From: Ecdyonurus torrentis
Lineage: Eukaryota; Arthropoda; Insecta; Ephemeroptera; Heptageniidae
Assembly: GCA_949318235.1 (NCBI GenBank)
Contig: OX439133.1
Coordinates: 14,565,650 to 14,629,649, forward strand
Length of the DNA: 64,000 nt
Direction of reading: 5' to 3'
In this document: one piece after another, positions 49,501 through 64,000 of the stretch
Layout of the letters: the number at the start of each line of letters is the position of its first letter
Numbering within the stretch: position 1 is the first letter of the stretch
Notes under the pieces: model-generated
Told to the model about the DNA's origin: nothing
Seen by the model: the letters and a program-made list of their open reading frames with translations, nothing else
Database searches by the model: none
Made by a program: the position numbers and the translations under genes

Positions 49501-51442
49501 CCATGCATTTCTTTAAGACTGTCAATGAATAGTTATGTTTTTGGTGTATAACTTCTTTTTTTTTGTGTGTGGATAACTTTTTTGTTTGCTTATTTGTTGG
49601 TGTGGGTGCTAAAATATATATAAATATTTCCAAAAACATGCTGTGAGGAAAAAGTCGAGCTTCCATACTAATTTACTTCCTATTCTTTAGCATTGTACTG
49701 CTATAATTATTTCCTTTGTCATTTTTTCTTTTAAATACTGCACACTGATAAAATTAGAAATATTTTTGTTGACTCAGTCAGTTCATAGCAACATTATACA
49801 TGTTACAACAAGCATATGTCTTGTTAAACTTAAATTTAAACCTATTTTATTTATTTATTTAGTTTATTTTAAAATATAAAAGGAAAAAAGGAAAATAACT
49901 GTTAAATACATAAATATTCAATTCAATAAAATAAATAAAGAAAAGTCAACAACAATAATTTAATTTAGAAACGTTTTTCAAGGTTTAAAACATGGCTTTT
50001 TTATGTAAACTATGTTCATTGACTCACAACATGTGATGCCCCAAAGCCCTTCCGTAGCCCCATGTTAGCCCCCGTAAACTTGCACTCATGCTGCAAGATA
50101 TGCAACCCGCTAGCGCACATTTTCTATAGTAAAGCCGTAACTATGACGTTAAAAATACGGTACGGGTTGCATATCTCGTATAATGATCACGAGTTTGCGG
50201 GGCTACGGAAGATCTTTGGATCATCATAATTATGTGAGTTTATGAACAGTTCTTCTCATTATTTAAACATTGAAGAAGCCATGTTGTAACCCCTGAACTT
50301 ATTCTTTAAGGTTCTCTATGTTCTATGTGTAAGAAATATCAGTTTAATGATATCTAAGATTTACGTCTTCGTTTTTCTTTACAGACATACGAGATGTTTC
50401 TTGCTGGCTACACATTCCAAGTCCTTGATAATATTTTTCTGTTACATCTTGGCTACCCTCTTTCTAGTGAATTCTCAGGTGACTACGCCATGATCACAAG
50501 GGAAAATATTGATAAATTTGAAGCTTTACATCATAGAGAATTAGCTGCAAAGTAAGTATATAGTTGACTAAACAGCACAAAGATAAATAGAAATCTATTC
50601 TATCATAGAAAACAAAATTTTTAATTTTTAGAATACAAATTCATATATACGTACTCGACTCAAAAAACCTGAGTTACCTGCCGTTCGACCTTTTACGGTA
50701 TCGCCCAGCCGCCCCCTTTCTCCTCAAATGTGACAAGGAGCGATACTTTAGGCATGCCCTATTTAAATCGACTGAGGTTTTTTGAGTCGAGTATACACGT
50801 TGATGTGTCTGGAGAATGTATGGCGTTATACTGAATGCGTTTTGGACGCCATACTGGATCACTGAACAACATTAGGCTCAACATAGGATTAACTTCATTT
50901 TTGGCTTATTTCTTTGGACAATGCTCCCCCTTTTTTATATAAAACAAGTTTTACTGCTTTAAAGGAATAGACCAGAGAAAAACATAAGCATTGATATTAC
51001 AAAACACTTGATGGAAATTACATTATAAATAACATTAGTTTGTTTCAAAACCCAACAGTAGCTTATATAGTTTCAGTTTCATATAAGTTTTATTATAAAA
51101 AGCAAGTATACAAAAACACATAAATGATATTAGATAGCCTTGTAGCAGTGATCAGTAAATTCGATTTATGCAACCCGCACAACATTTTCATACTAATTTT
51201 TGCATGTTTCTGACGTCAGAAACATGAATTTTCACGCAAACTGCATAATTTACAGATTTTTCACGCTCTCTCGAGGGGCTACATTAACATTCTGGTAAAA
51301 ATTGTCATCAGTTTTGAAGATCCCATTTCGTGTTTATTCATTAAAAAGTAAATGTTGTTTTATGTGGTCTTTGGCTTTAAAATACACAGCATTATTTCTC
51401 AAGGCATTTTCAAAAATTTGCTTTTATTATTTATTTATTCAT

Positions 51443-51513
<71 letters not shown>

Positions 51514-51610
51514 CTTTCACAGATACGACAGAGATCCATTTGGTCTACTGGCTGAATTCCAAAATCGAAATCATCGTAATTATACAATTCAAATCAGTGC
51601 AAAGCCCTAA
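44406..51610 (+). CDS. B4GAT1-like GT49 glycosyltransferase, gene A (complete, 6 exons)
   Basis: Predicted Golgi type II membrane glycosyltransferase of family GT49. In vertebrates B4GAT1 adds glucuronic acid to xylose on alpha-dystroglycan, priming LARGE; the substrate here is unknown. Exons: 44406-44696, 45084-45260, 46213-46374, 48144-48623, 50385-50551, 51523-51610. All introns are GT-AG, with phases 0,0,0,0,2. The joined frame is 454 residues; human B4GAT1 is about 415. A basic N-terminus (KRRR) precedes a hydrophobic anchor at about residues 9-28, then a lumenal domain. The metal-binding DxD lies in DIDLDM (residues 231-236). FDERY (356-360) and the AGYTFQVLDNIFLLH stretch match the family's C-terminal half. 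The ATG follows an acceptor-like tttacag, so a 5' non-coding exon is likely. Divergent from pseudogene C and upstream of tandem copy B. I see no lesion. Family assignment is strong; the specific activity is inferred. Confidence 0.9.
44713..45060. repeat. (CACT)n microsatellite filling gene A intron 1
   Basis: About 348 of the 387 bp of intron 1 are pure CACT/CTCA. The intron stays in frame through the array (SLTH repeat), so an intron-retained reading is open across it, but splice sites and homology show it is intronic. Confidence 0.97.
45084..45260 (+). CDS. Gene A exon 2
   Basis: 59 codons, acceptor ttatttccag, donor gtaagaa. Encodes SPLCVSLHTS through TNIAKQ, the start of the catalytic region. 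The equivalent exons in B and C are also exactly 177 nt. Confidence 0.88.
45298..45612. mobile_element. Palindromic MITE family F2 in gene A intron 2
   Basis: Same family, starting aaaggcatagaagactt. Two TGACGTCA sites flank a cgcgcgcgg centre. About 40 bp after the gene A exon 2 donor. Confidence 0.72.
45791..46120. mobile_element. Palindromic MITE family F9 in gene A intron 2
   Basis: Ends agtgatcactgatcatcgtg and acacaatatgatcacga; arms hold acttgctctcatgctagc and its inverse. Relative at 62151-62800. Confidence 0.7.
46213..46374 (+). CDS. Gene A exon 3
   Basis: 54 codons, acceptor ttttttag, donor gtatgt. Encodes ISFHFVFPVIRPP through AWKKKIL. The copy B equivalent is also 162 nt and reads VSFHVVFPVDRPP through AWRDEIQ. 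Confidence 0.85.
46554..47764. mobile_element. Long-TIR element in gene A intron 3
   Basis: Same family as 3853-5042 by both termini and internal sequence. Inserted at an (AT)n tract (46503-46552) inside the intron between exons 3 and 4 of gene A, so it adds 1.2 kb to that intron without touching coding sequence. Confidence 0.8.
47970..48120. repeat. (ATTC)n microsatellite, gene A intron 3
   Basis: Pure tetranucleotide ending about 23 bp before the exon 4 acceptor. Confidence 0.97.
48144..48623 (+). CDS. Gene A exon 4 (DxD catalytic exon)
   Basis: 160 codons, acceptor ggtttcag, donor gtaagta. It begins YPHNLLRNVAR, carries DIDLDM (DxD), CAFVLPIFEF, FKYEPY and FDERYMQNGMDRDSW, the core GT49 signatures. 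Copies B and C split this stretch with introns at two different points. Confidence 0.92.
48690..48939. repeat. (TCC)n microsatellite, gene A intron 4
   Basis: About 250 bp of pure TCC, starting 66 bp after the exon 4 donor. A strongly purine/pyrimidine-biased tract that could form triplex DNA. Confidence 0.97.
48985..49290. mobile_element. Palindromic MITE family F3 in gene A intron 4
   Basis: Begins cgttgaaaaacttgta and ends caagcctttcaacgatt. Same internal octamer layout as 36752-37030, with one site decayed to tgacatca. Confidence 0.73.
49300..50040. other. Gene A intron 4, nothing supported
   Basis: AT-rich; only short repeats of atatggata-like words. No frame or element end seen. Confidence 0.5.
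50046..50212. mobile_element. Short foldback in gene A intron 4
   Basis: cttccgtagcccc at the left and ggggctacggaag at the right are exact inverses; inner arms atatgcaaccc and gggttgcatat also pair. Confidence 0.65.
50385..50551 (+). CDS. Gene A exon 5
   Basis: 167 nt, acceptor tctttacag, donor gtaagtat, phase 2 at its end. Encodes TYEMFLAGYTFQVLDN through HHRELAA, the C-terminal GT49 block. Confidence 0.88.
50654..50791. mobile_element. 138-bp TA-flanked MITE in gene A intron 5
   Basis: Termini CTCGACTCAAAAAACCT and AGGTTTTTTGAGTCGAG are exact inverses, with TA on both sides. Mariner-like non-autonomous element. Confidence 0.75.
50962..51377. mobile_element. Repeat family F5, inverted, in gene A intron 5
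   Basis: Runs from ttaaaggaatagaccagag to tgtggtctttggcttta, the inverse of family F5. Just upstream of the TTTA tract before exon 6. Confidence 0.65.
51425..51512. repeat. (TTTA)n microsatellite, gene A intron 5
   Basis: Ends about 10 bp before the exon 6 acceptor, so it forms part of the acceptor's pyrimidine-rich region. Confidence 0.95.
51523..51610 (+). CDS. Gene A exon 6 (C-terminus and stop)
   Basis: 88 nt after acceptor tttcacag. Completes a lysine codon and encodes YDRDPFGLLAEFQ through QISAKP, then TAA. Copy C has the matching exon YDKDPLKHIEEF. Confidence 0.85.
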
Positions 51611-51715
51611 TTATATGGAAGCTATGCATTGACCACAGGAATTGTACTTTCACTTTGTGTACAGTTTTCATTATTATATTAATTGTTATTTATTTATTAT
51701 ATGGTATTTTGATGC

Positions 51716-51721
51716 AATAAA
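51716..51721 (+). terminator. Gene A polyadenylation signal AATAAA
   Basis: AATAAA lies 106 nt after the gene A stop codon, in an AT-rich 3' flank, followed by a T-rich stretch. The position suits a short 3' UTR. Confidence 0.65.
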
Positions 51722-52627
51722 AGTTAATGTTTAATAACTTGGATTTTCATTTTCTTGGGTTGTCGAAATAAAACATAAAATTTCAATACTGATAATAAAA
51801 AATTTCGTAATTAGTACCACCATGACTGACTTATCATATTTTTAATTCATCTCATTAACAGTTTATATAAGAATACAAAAAAACTTCTTTCCCAGATTTT
51901 GTTCCCCCCAATTTATTTCATTGTTAAAAATATTAACCAAAAGTTTTTGTCTCAGAAGACAAGAATATGTCTCTTTTATTAAAAACGTTTTTTTTACTGT
52001 CACGTAACCCATATTTACTCTGCTCAAAATAGCTCTAAAAAAAAGCGTTAACTCAAGGGCATTTTCTGGTCCATCTGTCATTTTTTTGTCTCCCTTTTCC
52101 CCTCAATTTTTAATTCATTTATCTAAAAACTCTACTGTATTGTTCATACTCAATGTCTCTCTCCCATGTCTTCCAGCTCCAGACACTTTTTGTAGTCCAC
52201 GCAACACGCAAACTTCGGCTTGGTGCTAAAAGCACTTCTATTGGTCATATCTACTATCCCTGAAAGTTTCATGCTTTTAACCAGAATAGCCGAAAAGTAG
52301 CTTTTTTTTTACACTAACTGCTTACACTACTAGCGACACCGCACGCGACACCTGAACTACAATGTTAAGCTTATATACAAAGCTTTAAAGTTCCAGATGT
52401 CACTACTATTGGCTCATCATCGTTTCTATTGGGTTACGCGCTAGCATAGTGAGTTGGAAAACATGTGAGAGATATTATTTCATACTGGGACTGAAGTAAT
52501 TTGGATTACCATATAATTCTGAAAATATCAAAATATATAAAAAAAAAACTTTCGGCAACTTTTTAAATTTTCTTATTCAGAATGATAAGGAAAAAAAAAA
52601 AAAAAAAGGATAATCTAGAAGCTATTC

Positions 52628-52938
52628 TATAGGGTGGTTTCATTCGTGTTAAAGTCGACGTCATAAGTGAGTACTAAATAACATTGGTCGGTATAGGAAA
52701 ATGAAACATTTTGCCAGTTTAAAAATACTTCACGATTTTTTTTGAGAGCATTGATGTGGTTAATACAGGTCGAATTAGTACCTCAAGTATGCAAGAAAAA
52801 TAAAAATAACCAAAAAAATAGCTAATTTCCAAAGAAAATAGCCAAAAACTATCTTTGCCCTATACTGAGCAATGTTATTCATTACTCAAGATGAGCATCA
52901 AAAAGCACTCAGAATGACGTCATGCGCACACACCCTAT
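52628..52938. mobile_element. MITE family F6 (single copy)
   Basis: Begins tatagggtggtttcatt, ends tgcgcacacaccctat, 311 bp, with the family's internal words and TGACGTCA-type site near its right end. Confidence 0.72.
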
Positions 52939-53214
52939 TAGCACGATGACATACTGATAAAGTACGATAAAGTAGCTCAAATATTCAAATACTGTATAAA
53001 CTAAAATTTTATAAAAGTTATTTATTTTTTATAATCAAATAAACATTAATTTCAAATTTCACTTTCTTTTTTTTTTTTTTTTTTTTAATACTAAATCAAC
53101 TATATATTTACATAGAAACAAAAAAGAAGCTTGAAAAAAAAAAATCATAATTATAAATTTAACATAAGAATTTAATATTTGCAAAAATGAAATATATATA
53201 TATTAATAATATAA

Positions 53215-53762
53215 TAAAGGCGTAGAAAACTTTGAACAAAAAACTTGTCTAATATCCGAACATACCTAAATATCAACGTTAATTTGACTGGAATTATTTA
53301 TTTTTAATTTATCTTCCATTCATGAAATTGCAGATGCGGTTTTTTGACGTCACAGCTAACTTGTGTCTGCGCTCTTGGACCAGCAAACTGTGATATCATA
53401 AAGCCGTATCTGCTATTTCTTAAAGCCATAGACCACATAAATCCACGCGTACTTTTTAATGAATAAACACGAAATGAGATCTTCAAGACTGATGATAATT
53501 TTTACCAGAATGTTAATATAGCCCCACAAGAGAGCGTGAAAATACTGTAAAGTATGCAATTTGCGTGAAATTTCATGTTTATGACGTCAGAAACATGCAA
53601 AAATTAGTATGAAAAAGTTGTGCGGGTTGCATAAATTGAAATTTCTGATCACTGCTACAGAGCTAAAAATGGGATTTGCGACAAATTAAAGTTATTAATG
53701 TAAATCCCATCAAGTGTTTTGAGATATAAATTCTTATGTTTTTCTCTGGTCTATTCCTTTAA
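53215..53762. mobile_element. MITE F2 with a nested F5 element
   Basis: Left part (53215-53418) is family F2; at ttcttaaagccatagaccac it passes into family F5 (53421-53762), whose right end is ggtctattcctttaaa. Confidence 0.6.
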
Positions 53763-53769
53763 ATAGATG

Positions 53770-55285
53770 TATATTCATCCAGGAAACTAAAAAGTTATAC
53801 AATTGAAAATGAAGAAAACAGTGCTGTTACGATTTTGTTACTTCTCAGCTTATATAGTACTATATAAGCTGCATATATTTATATACTGCATTCTTATAAT
53901 ACTGTATGTCTATGCGAAAGGCAATCGATAGCTCGAAATTATCGTAGTTTAGGTATAGATATAGGTAGGAAGCGTTATATTGTTTCAACACCCAGGCTGT
54001 ACTATAATGCCATCCGCTCCCCCGCTCCCCGCACATTTCTTTATTGTGTCCCAGCGAGCAGTTATAACTTTACCGTAATTGTAACTTTCAACCAAGCGCT
54101 GTCGTAGAAATCAAAGTAAATAAATAGTAAATTTTTATTCTTATTTCTTTGTTATCCTTAACCATGCGCTTGATGATGAAATATAATATAGCTATATTCT
54201 TATTATTGATCTTTAAAAAAAAAAAACTTCATTTTTAAATATGTTTGGGGGGTAGTTTTTAACGTTTCAAGGGTCTGCCACAAAATTAAACTATATTTGG
54301 TAGTTATTTTCAGACATAAAATGGTTGAAATATTTGTCCGTGTGCCATTTGAAGCAGTCGATAATGCAAACCATGCATATTGCCACATAATATATATAAA
54401 ATAATAATAATTTATATTTTTTTGATTGGTTTATATATATTGCACGTGTTCAAATATGTTAAAAAAAAATGATGATATAGGAAAAATATATCGCCAATAA
54501 ATATGGTGCGGTATATCAGAATTATATAAAAACCTGTTTATATGAAATATTACGTTAACACTTTTTTTTCTTTTCTTGATATACGATTTTATTTTTTGTT
54601 CATAATTTACTGTTAAAATTTATTATAATGTGAAAATTTGGTTATTGAAATTATAGCTACATACTTTCATATTATTGTAAGTTATTCGTTATTAAAGACT
54701 GAATTATTGTATACATAATATAAAATATTTTATTGTGTTTTATTTTGAAATAATAATAAATAAAGTAAGTATATTTATTGATTGTAGTTGATTTATTGAT
54801 TGGTTGGTTGGTTCATTGGTAGATTCGTTGATTATAGTTAGTTGTTAGAATGATTGATTAGTTAATTGATTAATTGATTGATTGATGATCGAAAGAATAA
54901 TGTAATATATGTAGCATTTATTTCATTATAGCATAAATGCATAAATAATTTTGATGTGCAGTATAATAGTTATGCTATATATACCATACTTGTGAAGTAA
55001 TGCATATGTATGCTGAAAGTGAAAATAAGTTAGCATATAACTTTTACGTATTTATTTTTGTCTATGTGATAAAAAAAATATACATATAAAAAAGAAAGGA
55101 GAAAAGGCATTGAAAAGGATCTATATCGCAAATCGTATTTTTTATTTCTCATGTCCTAAAAAATTGAAAACCATAAAGAGTGTTAATAATATGAGCATAA
55201 ATAAAACTTGTGCATTTTGTCTTATCTTTGGGTAGTGGTTTTACCCATATAGCCCAAATATTCATGGATACACTCAAAAAACGAG
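53770..55285. other. Intergenic A-B, nothing supported
   Basis: AT-rich, with a degenerate (TGAT)n tract at about 54776-54890. No coding evidence. Confidence 0.5.
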
Positions 55286-55289
55286 TGCA

Positions 55290-55553
55290 TTACTTTAGTT
55301 ACGAATACTAACTTATTTAAAATAAACACTTATGAGTTACGACTTATGAGTTATGAGTTATTATGAGCAGCTATAATAATGCATTTTATCAAATTATTAA
55401 CAATAGCTAATTTAAGTTGATTTCAGTTATTGTCGGCTATTTTAAGTAAAAATAACTATTGTTAAAAATTTGCTTAAATGTATTATATTAGCTACTCATA
55501 ATAACTCAAAAGTGTTTATCTTAAATAAGTTAGGATTCGTAACTGAAGTAATG
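55290..55553. mobile_element. Palindromic MITE family F4
   Basis: Ends gcattactttagttacgaa and ttcgtaactgaagtaatgc are inverse. Same family as 37032-37256. Confidence 0.65.
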
Positions 55554-56243
55554 CTTTTTTTTTTAGTGTATAACTAATTTTATTTATTACAATTACTCAT
55601 TGTCATTGAATACCCTGTAGCAGTGTAGTACCTAAAAAATTAATTCTTTTTTTTCTTTTATTATTATTGTTATTTTTTTTACTTCCCGTTTTTTTGATAA
55701 CGTTTCTGTTTCTGTTCCTTTTTTCTTTCTTTTAATTACTTGTATAGACATTACAATAAAAAAATGACATTCTATTGGCATATGGGAATAACATGTATTT
55801 AGATAGATTTTTGCGTCAACTGAAATCTCCATCTGATTGCATTGAATGGCCATAAATCAATATACAATTTCATTTTTTATTGGAATGATTGTAAAGCAAT
55901 TTTCTTTATCACTAAACTGATGCAAGTAACTGATATTTATCAAACTATGGCTATATACATTTTACGCCACTTGTATTCCTGTACTATAATACTTTTCATA
56001 TTTTATTACTGTTTGGTTTCTTAAAGTTAATCTGAAGGTGTAAGAATGATGCGTATTGTATTCATTTATTTGATATAACTTTATACAGCCAATCATGTAT
56101 ACATGGTAGGGGTGTAAATAGATGAAGTTTCATTTTTTTGCTGAGAAATATTACAAAGAATATGAATAAATTAAAGTGTAAATTTATTTTTATTTTTTAC
56201 TTTATTATAATTACTCGATCCAAGAATAGGAGTGGGTAAAGAC

Positions 56244-56690
<447 letters not shown>

Positions 56691-57067
56691 AAATATTTTA
56701 GTTAGTTTTTTTTCTTTCTTGGAATAACTATATAATAAAATACGTCATTTTCACTTGTGGTTACCTAACTATAATATTCTATTTCAATAATATATTAAAT
56801 TATCTTGGAGATAACTATACTTATTTTACTTAATGGAATTACTTTATCATAAAACATTATGATAGCAAATGATTAAATGATTACTACATACATTTTGTGA
56901 TAAAAACTCCAAATATATTTAGAAATGAGGATAATAACTTCATACAATTATTATGTCATATTTTTAGATCGATTTTACTTCGGCATGCATATTTCCAGGT
57001 TAAGACAGAATTTCACAGTAAGTTCAATTTTATTTTTTACAGCTCTTGTTTACAAAAAAATTGAAAA

Positions 57068-61544
<4,477 letters not shown>

Positions 61545-61699
61545 GTAAGTTTAATTGTAGTTACTGTGAACATGTACTAAAATAAATATACATAATTTAT
61601 GCTAGCGCAATGCAGTATCATAAATATTTAATTTGTGTTTGTATAACAATTATTCTACATAGCATAATAATAGTTAAGTTGATGAACATATAATTACTT

Positions 61700-62118
61700 A
61701 AAGCCCTTGTCAAATTACTTTTTTATCATTTAGAATACTACATTGATAATGATTAATGACCATATACCTTATTGAATTAGACACCATCACGTTGATTTTG
61801 TATTTATTTTCGTTTATTTTCCTTTTTGCGGTTATAACACGTATCTGACGTCACAATTCACAATGTACTGCCGCCAATCACAGTCACCGCTCTGGGTCAC
61901 GAGATAAATATTAAACCCTCCCTCAAGTTCTTTACCCCTATCACGACCCCATATAGGTATACATTGTGACGTCAGATGCGTGATGTAACCGTCAAAATAT
62001 ATTTAAATGAAAATAAATACAAAATCAACGTGTTGGTGTCTAATTCATGGATAACAAGGTATGGTTACTATCAATCTAGTATTCTAAATGATAAAAAAAA
62101 TAAGTGCATAAGGGCTTA
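61700..62118. mobile_element. Palindromic foldback element, family F1 (intact)
   Basis: Begins aagcccttgtcaaatt and ends ataagggctta. High similarity to 41039-41449 across both arms. Lies just after gene B exon 5 in its intron. Confidence 0.78.
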
Positions 62119-62150
62119 AAGGGAGAGTCAACAATGTTTTTGTAAATAGT

Positions 62151-62800
62151 CATCATACTGATCATCGTGTTATTAAACCTCCCGAAAACGTAATCTTTAA
62201 AATTTAATTATTAAACTTGCTAAGAGAAAACGTTGTTACAGTGACCCCGAAAAACTATGTCACAACTTAACTTGTTCATATACACTCGTTTGACGTGAGC
62301 TTGAATATATTTGAATAATTATTTTAATACACAGATGTAGCTGTAAAAAACATTTTTATATACTTAAAATGTCATGTCAAAGAGAGAGCAAAAATAAGAG
62401 TAATTCACACTCACGTCAAACTAAACGTGAGAGCAAGTTTAATTGTGACGTAGGTTTGGGGTCACTGTAACGGCAAGGTCCATATAATAAAGAGGTTGAA
62501 CGCAGCACAAAATTCGTGCATTCGATGTTATTTTGCGATTTATTGTACTTGGTTTTAAGCCAATATGATGCCATTCACCAGTTACGTCACTGATAAGGTA
62601 AACAAAAATTTTATGTAGTGATATGAAGTCTTTAATGAATTACTTTAAGCTGCGCGACCTTGGCTGAAACTTTTGCCGTAGTATCTAACCTCTTATATAA
62701 TGTACCTTGCTGTAACGGCTTTTACTTTCAGCGCGTTCATAATTAAAAAAAATTTAGATCACTTTTTCGGGAGATTAAATAACACCGAATGAACACTATT
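62151..62800. mobile_element. Palindromic MITE family F9, hosting a small transposon
   Basis: Ends tgatcatcgtgttattaaac and gggagattaaataacacc. Interrupted by the 236-bp element at 62474-62709. Confidence 0.7.
62474..62709 (+). mobile_element. Deletion-derivative DNA transposon with 9-bp target duplication
   Basis: Flanked by a perfect direct repeat CTGTAACGG (62465-62473, 62710-62718). Terminal inverted repeats of about 26 bp: CAAGGTCCATATAATAAAG and, inverted, CAAGGTACATTATATAAG. The interior is a decayed homologue of 17333-17680 (ccattcaccagttacgtca...). A 9-bp duplication fits Mutator-like elements; if one base is chance, 8 bp would fit hAT or P. Confidence 0.78.
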
Positions 62801-62804
62801 GAAA

Positions 62805-63232
62805 AAGCCATACAGTTGACTACTCCTTTTATGTTATTACAAAATAGAATCATTTGTGCTCCACAATAAGTAATAATATAGTAATTATCCAGTTCAGCAG
62901 CAGCATTTACAAGTTGTTTTTTTTTTAATTAATCTATTTTAGTTTGCGCTTCGACACCATACCTGAGCAATAAATTGCCCAGTACACGGAAAGAATAAAT
63001 TACGTAATTTATGCTGCATTCATGTCAGTATAATAATATAAATAATTCTAAAATATAAACAAAATAAATAAATAATATGCTAAAAAACATAATATTTATA
63101 TTTTATATAATTCTTATAAAAATCTATATAAGAATCTCATATTATAAAAAAGGGTCCGAATACCCGGACCCGAATTTGAAAGAAAATGACTAGTGAAAAA
63201 TTAAATGACATAATGTTGATCAGAACAAACAC

Positions 63233-63269
<37 letters not shown>

Positions 63270-63460
63270 CTTTTGTTGTAAATCAAAATTGTGATTTTGA
63301 CTATTAATATATATTTATTACTAATTGTTTTAAATATTATGTCTGACTAAAAGCTTGTGACATTAGCTGTTATAGATTTTTGTGCATAGAATATGACTGA
63401 CAAACTGTGTTTAAGCAGAAATGAATAACACTTTGTTAAGTGGGGAAAACAATCAATAAA
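62805..63460. other. AT-rich, nothing supported
   Basis: Searched for the next gene B exon (expected text like WLxLP and DERY); none found. (TA)n near 63236. Confidence 0.5.
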
Positions 63461-63466
63461 GCATAT

Positions 63467-63772
63467 TATAGGGTGTTTGCATTCATGTTAAAGTCGACGC
63501 AATGTTGGATAATTCAATAACATGGGTGACATAGGAAAATAAATCATTTTGCCAGTTTAAAACCACTATGCAATATTTTTGAGAGCATTGATGCTGTAAA
63601 TATGCTGAATTAGTATCTCAAGTATGTAATAAAAATAACAACAAAAAATTTAACTTATATCCCAAAGAAAATTTGAATAAATGAAGTTTTTCCTATGCTC
63701 GGAAATGTTATTCACTACTCCAGTAAAGCCTCCAAGCGCATTAAATATGACGTCATCCGCATACACCCTATA
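63467..63772. mobile_element. MITE family F6 (single copy)
   Basis: 306 bp from tatagggtgtttgcatt to ccgcatacaccctata, with atatgacgtcat next to the right end. Confidence 0.75.
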
Positions 63773-64000
63773 CTGAAAAAAGTTATTTGTTATTCTATCT
63801 AAAAAAAATTGTACATTTTTTTTAGATTCACAGTCTCAAATTAATTTGTTTATTTTTAATTAATTTTAAAGTTAATTTTACAAATTTATATTATATGATA
63901 ATCTTGGACCCGGACCCATATGAATATTTTGATCGGGTCGGAGCCGGTTCCCGGACCTGAAAAAAAATTGACGGGTCCGGACCCGGCTCCGCGGACCCGA

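Noticed and set aside
61545..64000. Next exon of gene B
   Set aside because: I looked for WLxLP, FKYEP and DERY-type text after acceptor-like sites and found none; the exon is probably outside the window.

Overview
This is a eukaryotic, AT-rich, intron-containing window, almost certainly from an invertebrate animal. There are GT-AG introns, poly(A) signals, tRNA-derived repeats, two kinds of LINE, many foldback DNA transposons and very long tetranucleotide microsatellites. A 200-base run of N marks an assembly gap. I cannot name the species. No operon, CRISPR array, rRNA or intact tRNA gene is visible.

The only host genes I can support are three paralogues of a GT49-family glycosyltransferase. 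This is the beta-1,4-glucuronyltransferase 1 (B4GAT1) type, a Golgi type II membrane enzyme that in vertebrates extends the dystroglycan O-mannose glycan before LARGE acts. None of the three appears as a single open frame; I rebuilt them exon by exon from homology between copies and from splice sites. Copy C runs on the minus strand (38257 to 23225) and carries several frameshifts and stops, so it looks like a pseudogene. Copy A runs on the plus strand (44406 to 51610), is complete in six exons and predicts 454 residues. Copy B runs on the plus strand (57068 to 61544) and is cut by the window edge after its fifth exon. In all three, the coding sequence upstream of the first shared exon totals exactly 97 codons, and the next exon is 177 nt in each. 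C and A are divergent (head to head); A and B are in tandem.

Region by region: 1-9 kb is AT-rich DNA with a tRNA-like relic, a 1.2 kb long-TIR element, a hAT-like element and the 3' end of a CR1/Jockey-like LINE. 9.35-11.75 kb is a decayed LINE with reverse transcriptase, CCHC knuckle and a C-terminal restriction-like endonuclease. 12-21 kb holds two copies of a repeat with a tRNA-like core. One copy is split by a 1.6 kb insertion and a 0.7 kb foldback; the other flanks a 1.2 kb GGAA array and the gap. 21.2-23 kb is a foldback element interrupted by a hAT-like element with a clean 8-bp target duplication. 23-38 kb is pseudogene C, its introns swollen by repeats including a 118-bp minisatellite. 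38-44 kb is intergenic repeats. 44-52 kb is gene A, 52-57 kb is intergenic, and 57-64 kb is the 5' part of gene B and repeats.

The most interesting points are the paralogue cluster with differing intron positions and one dead member, the same microsatellite motif at the same intron position in A and B, the recurrence of the octamer TGACGTCA in several unrelated foldback families, and a small transposon (62474-62709) with a perfect 9-bp target duplication that identifies a terminal repeat for an unrecognised element near 17.3 kb.
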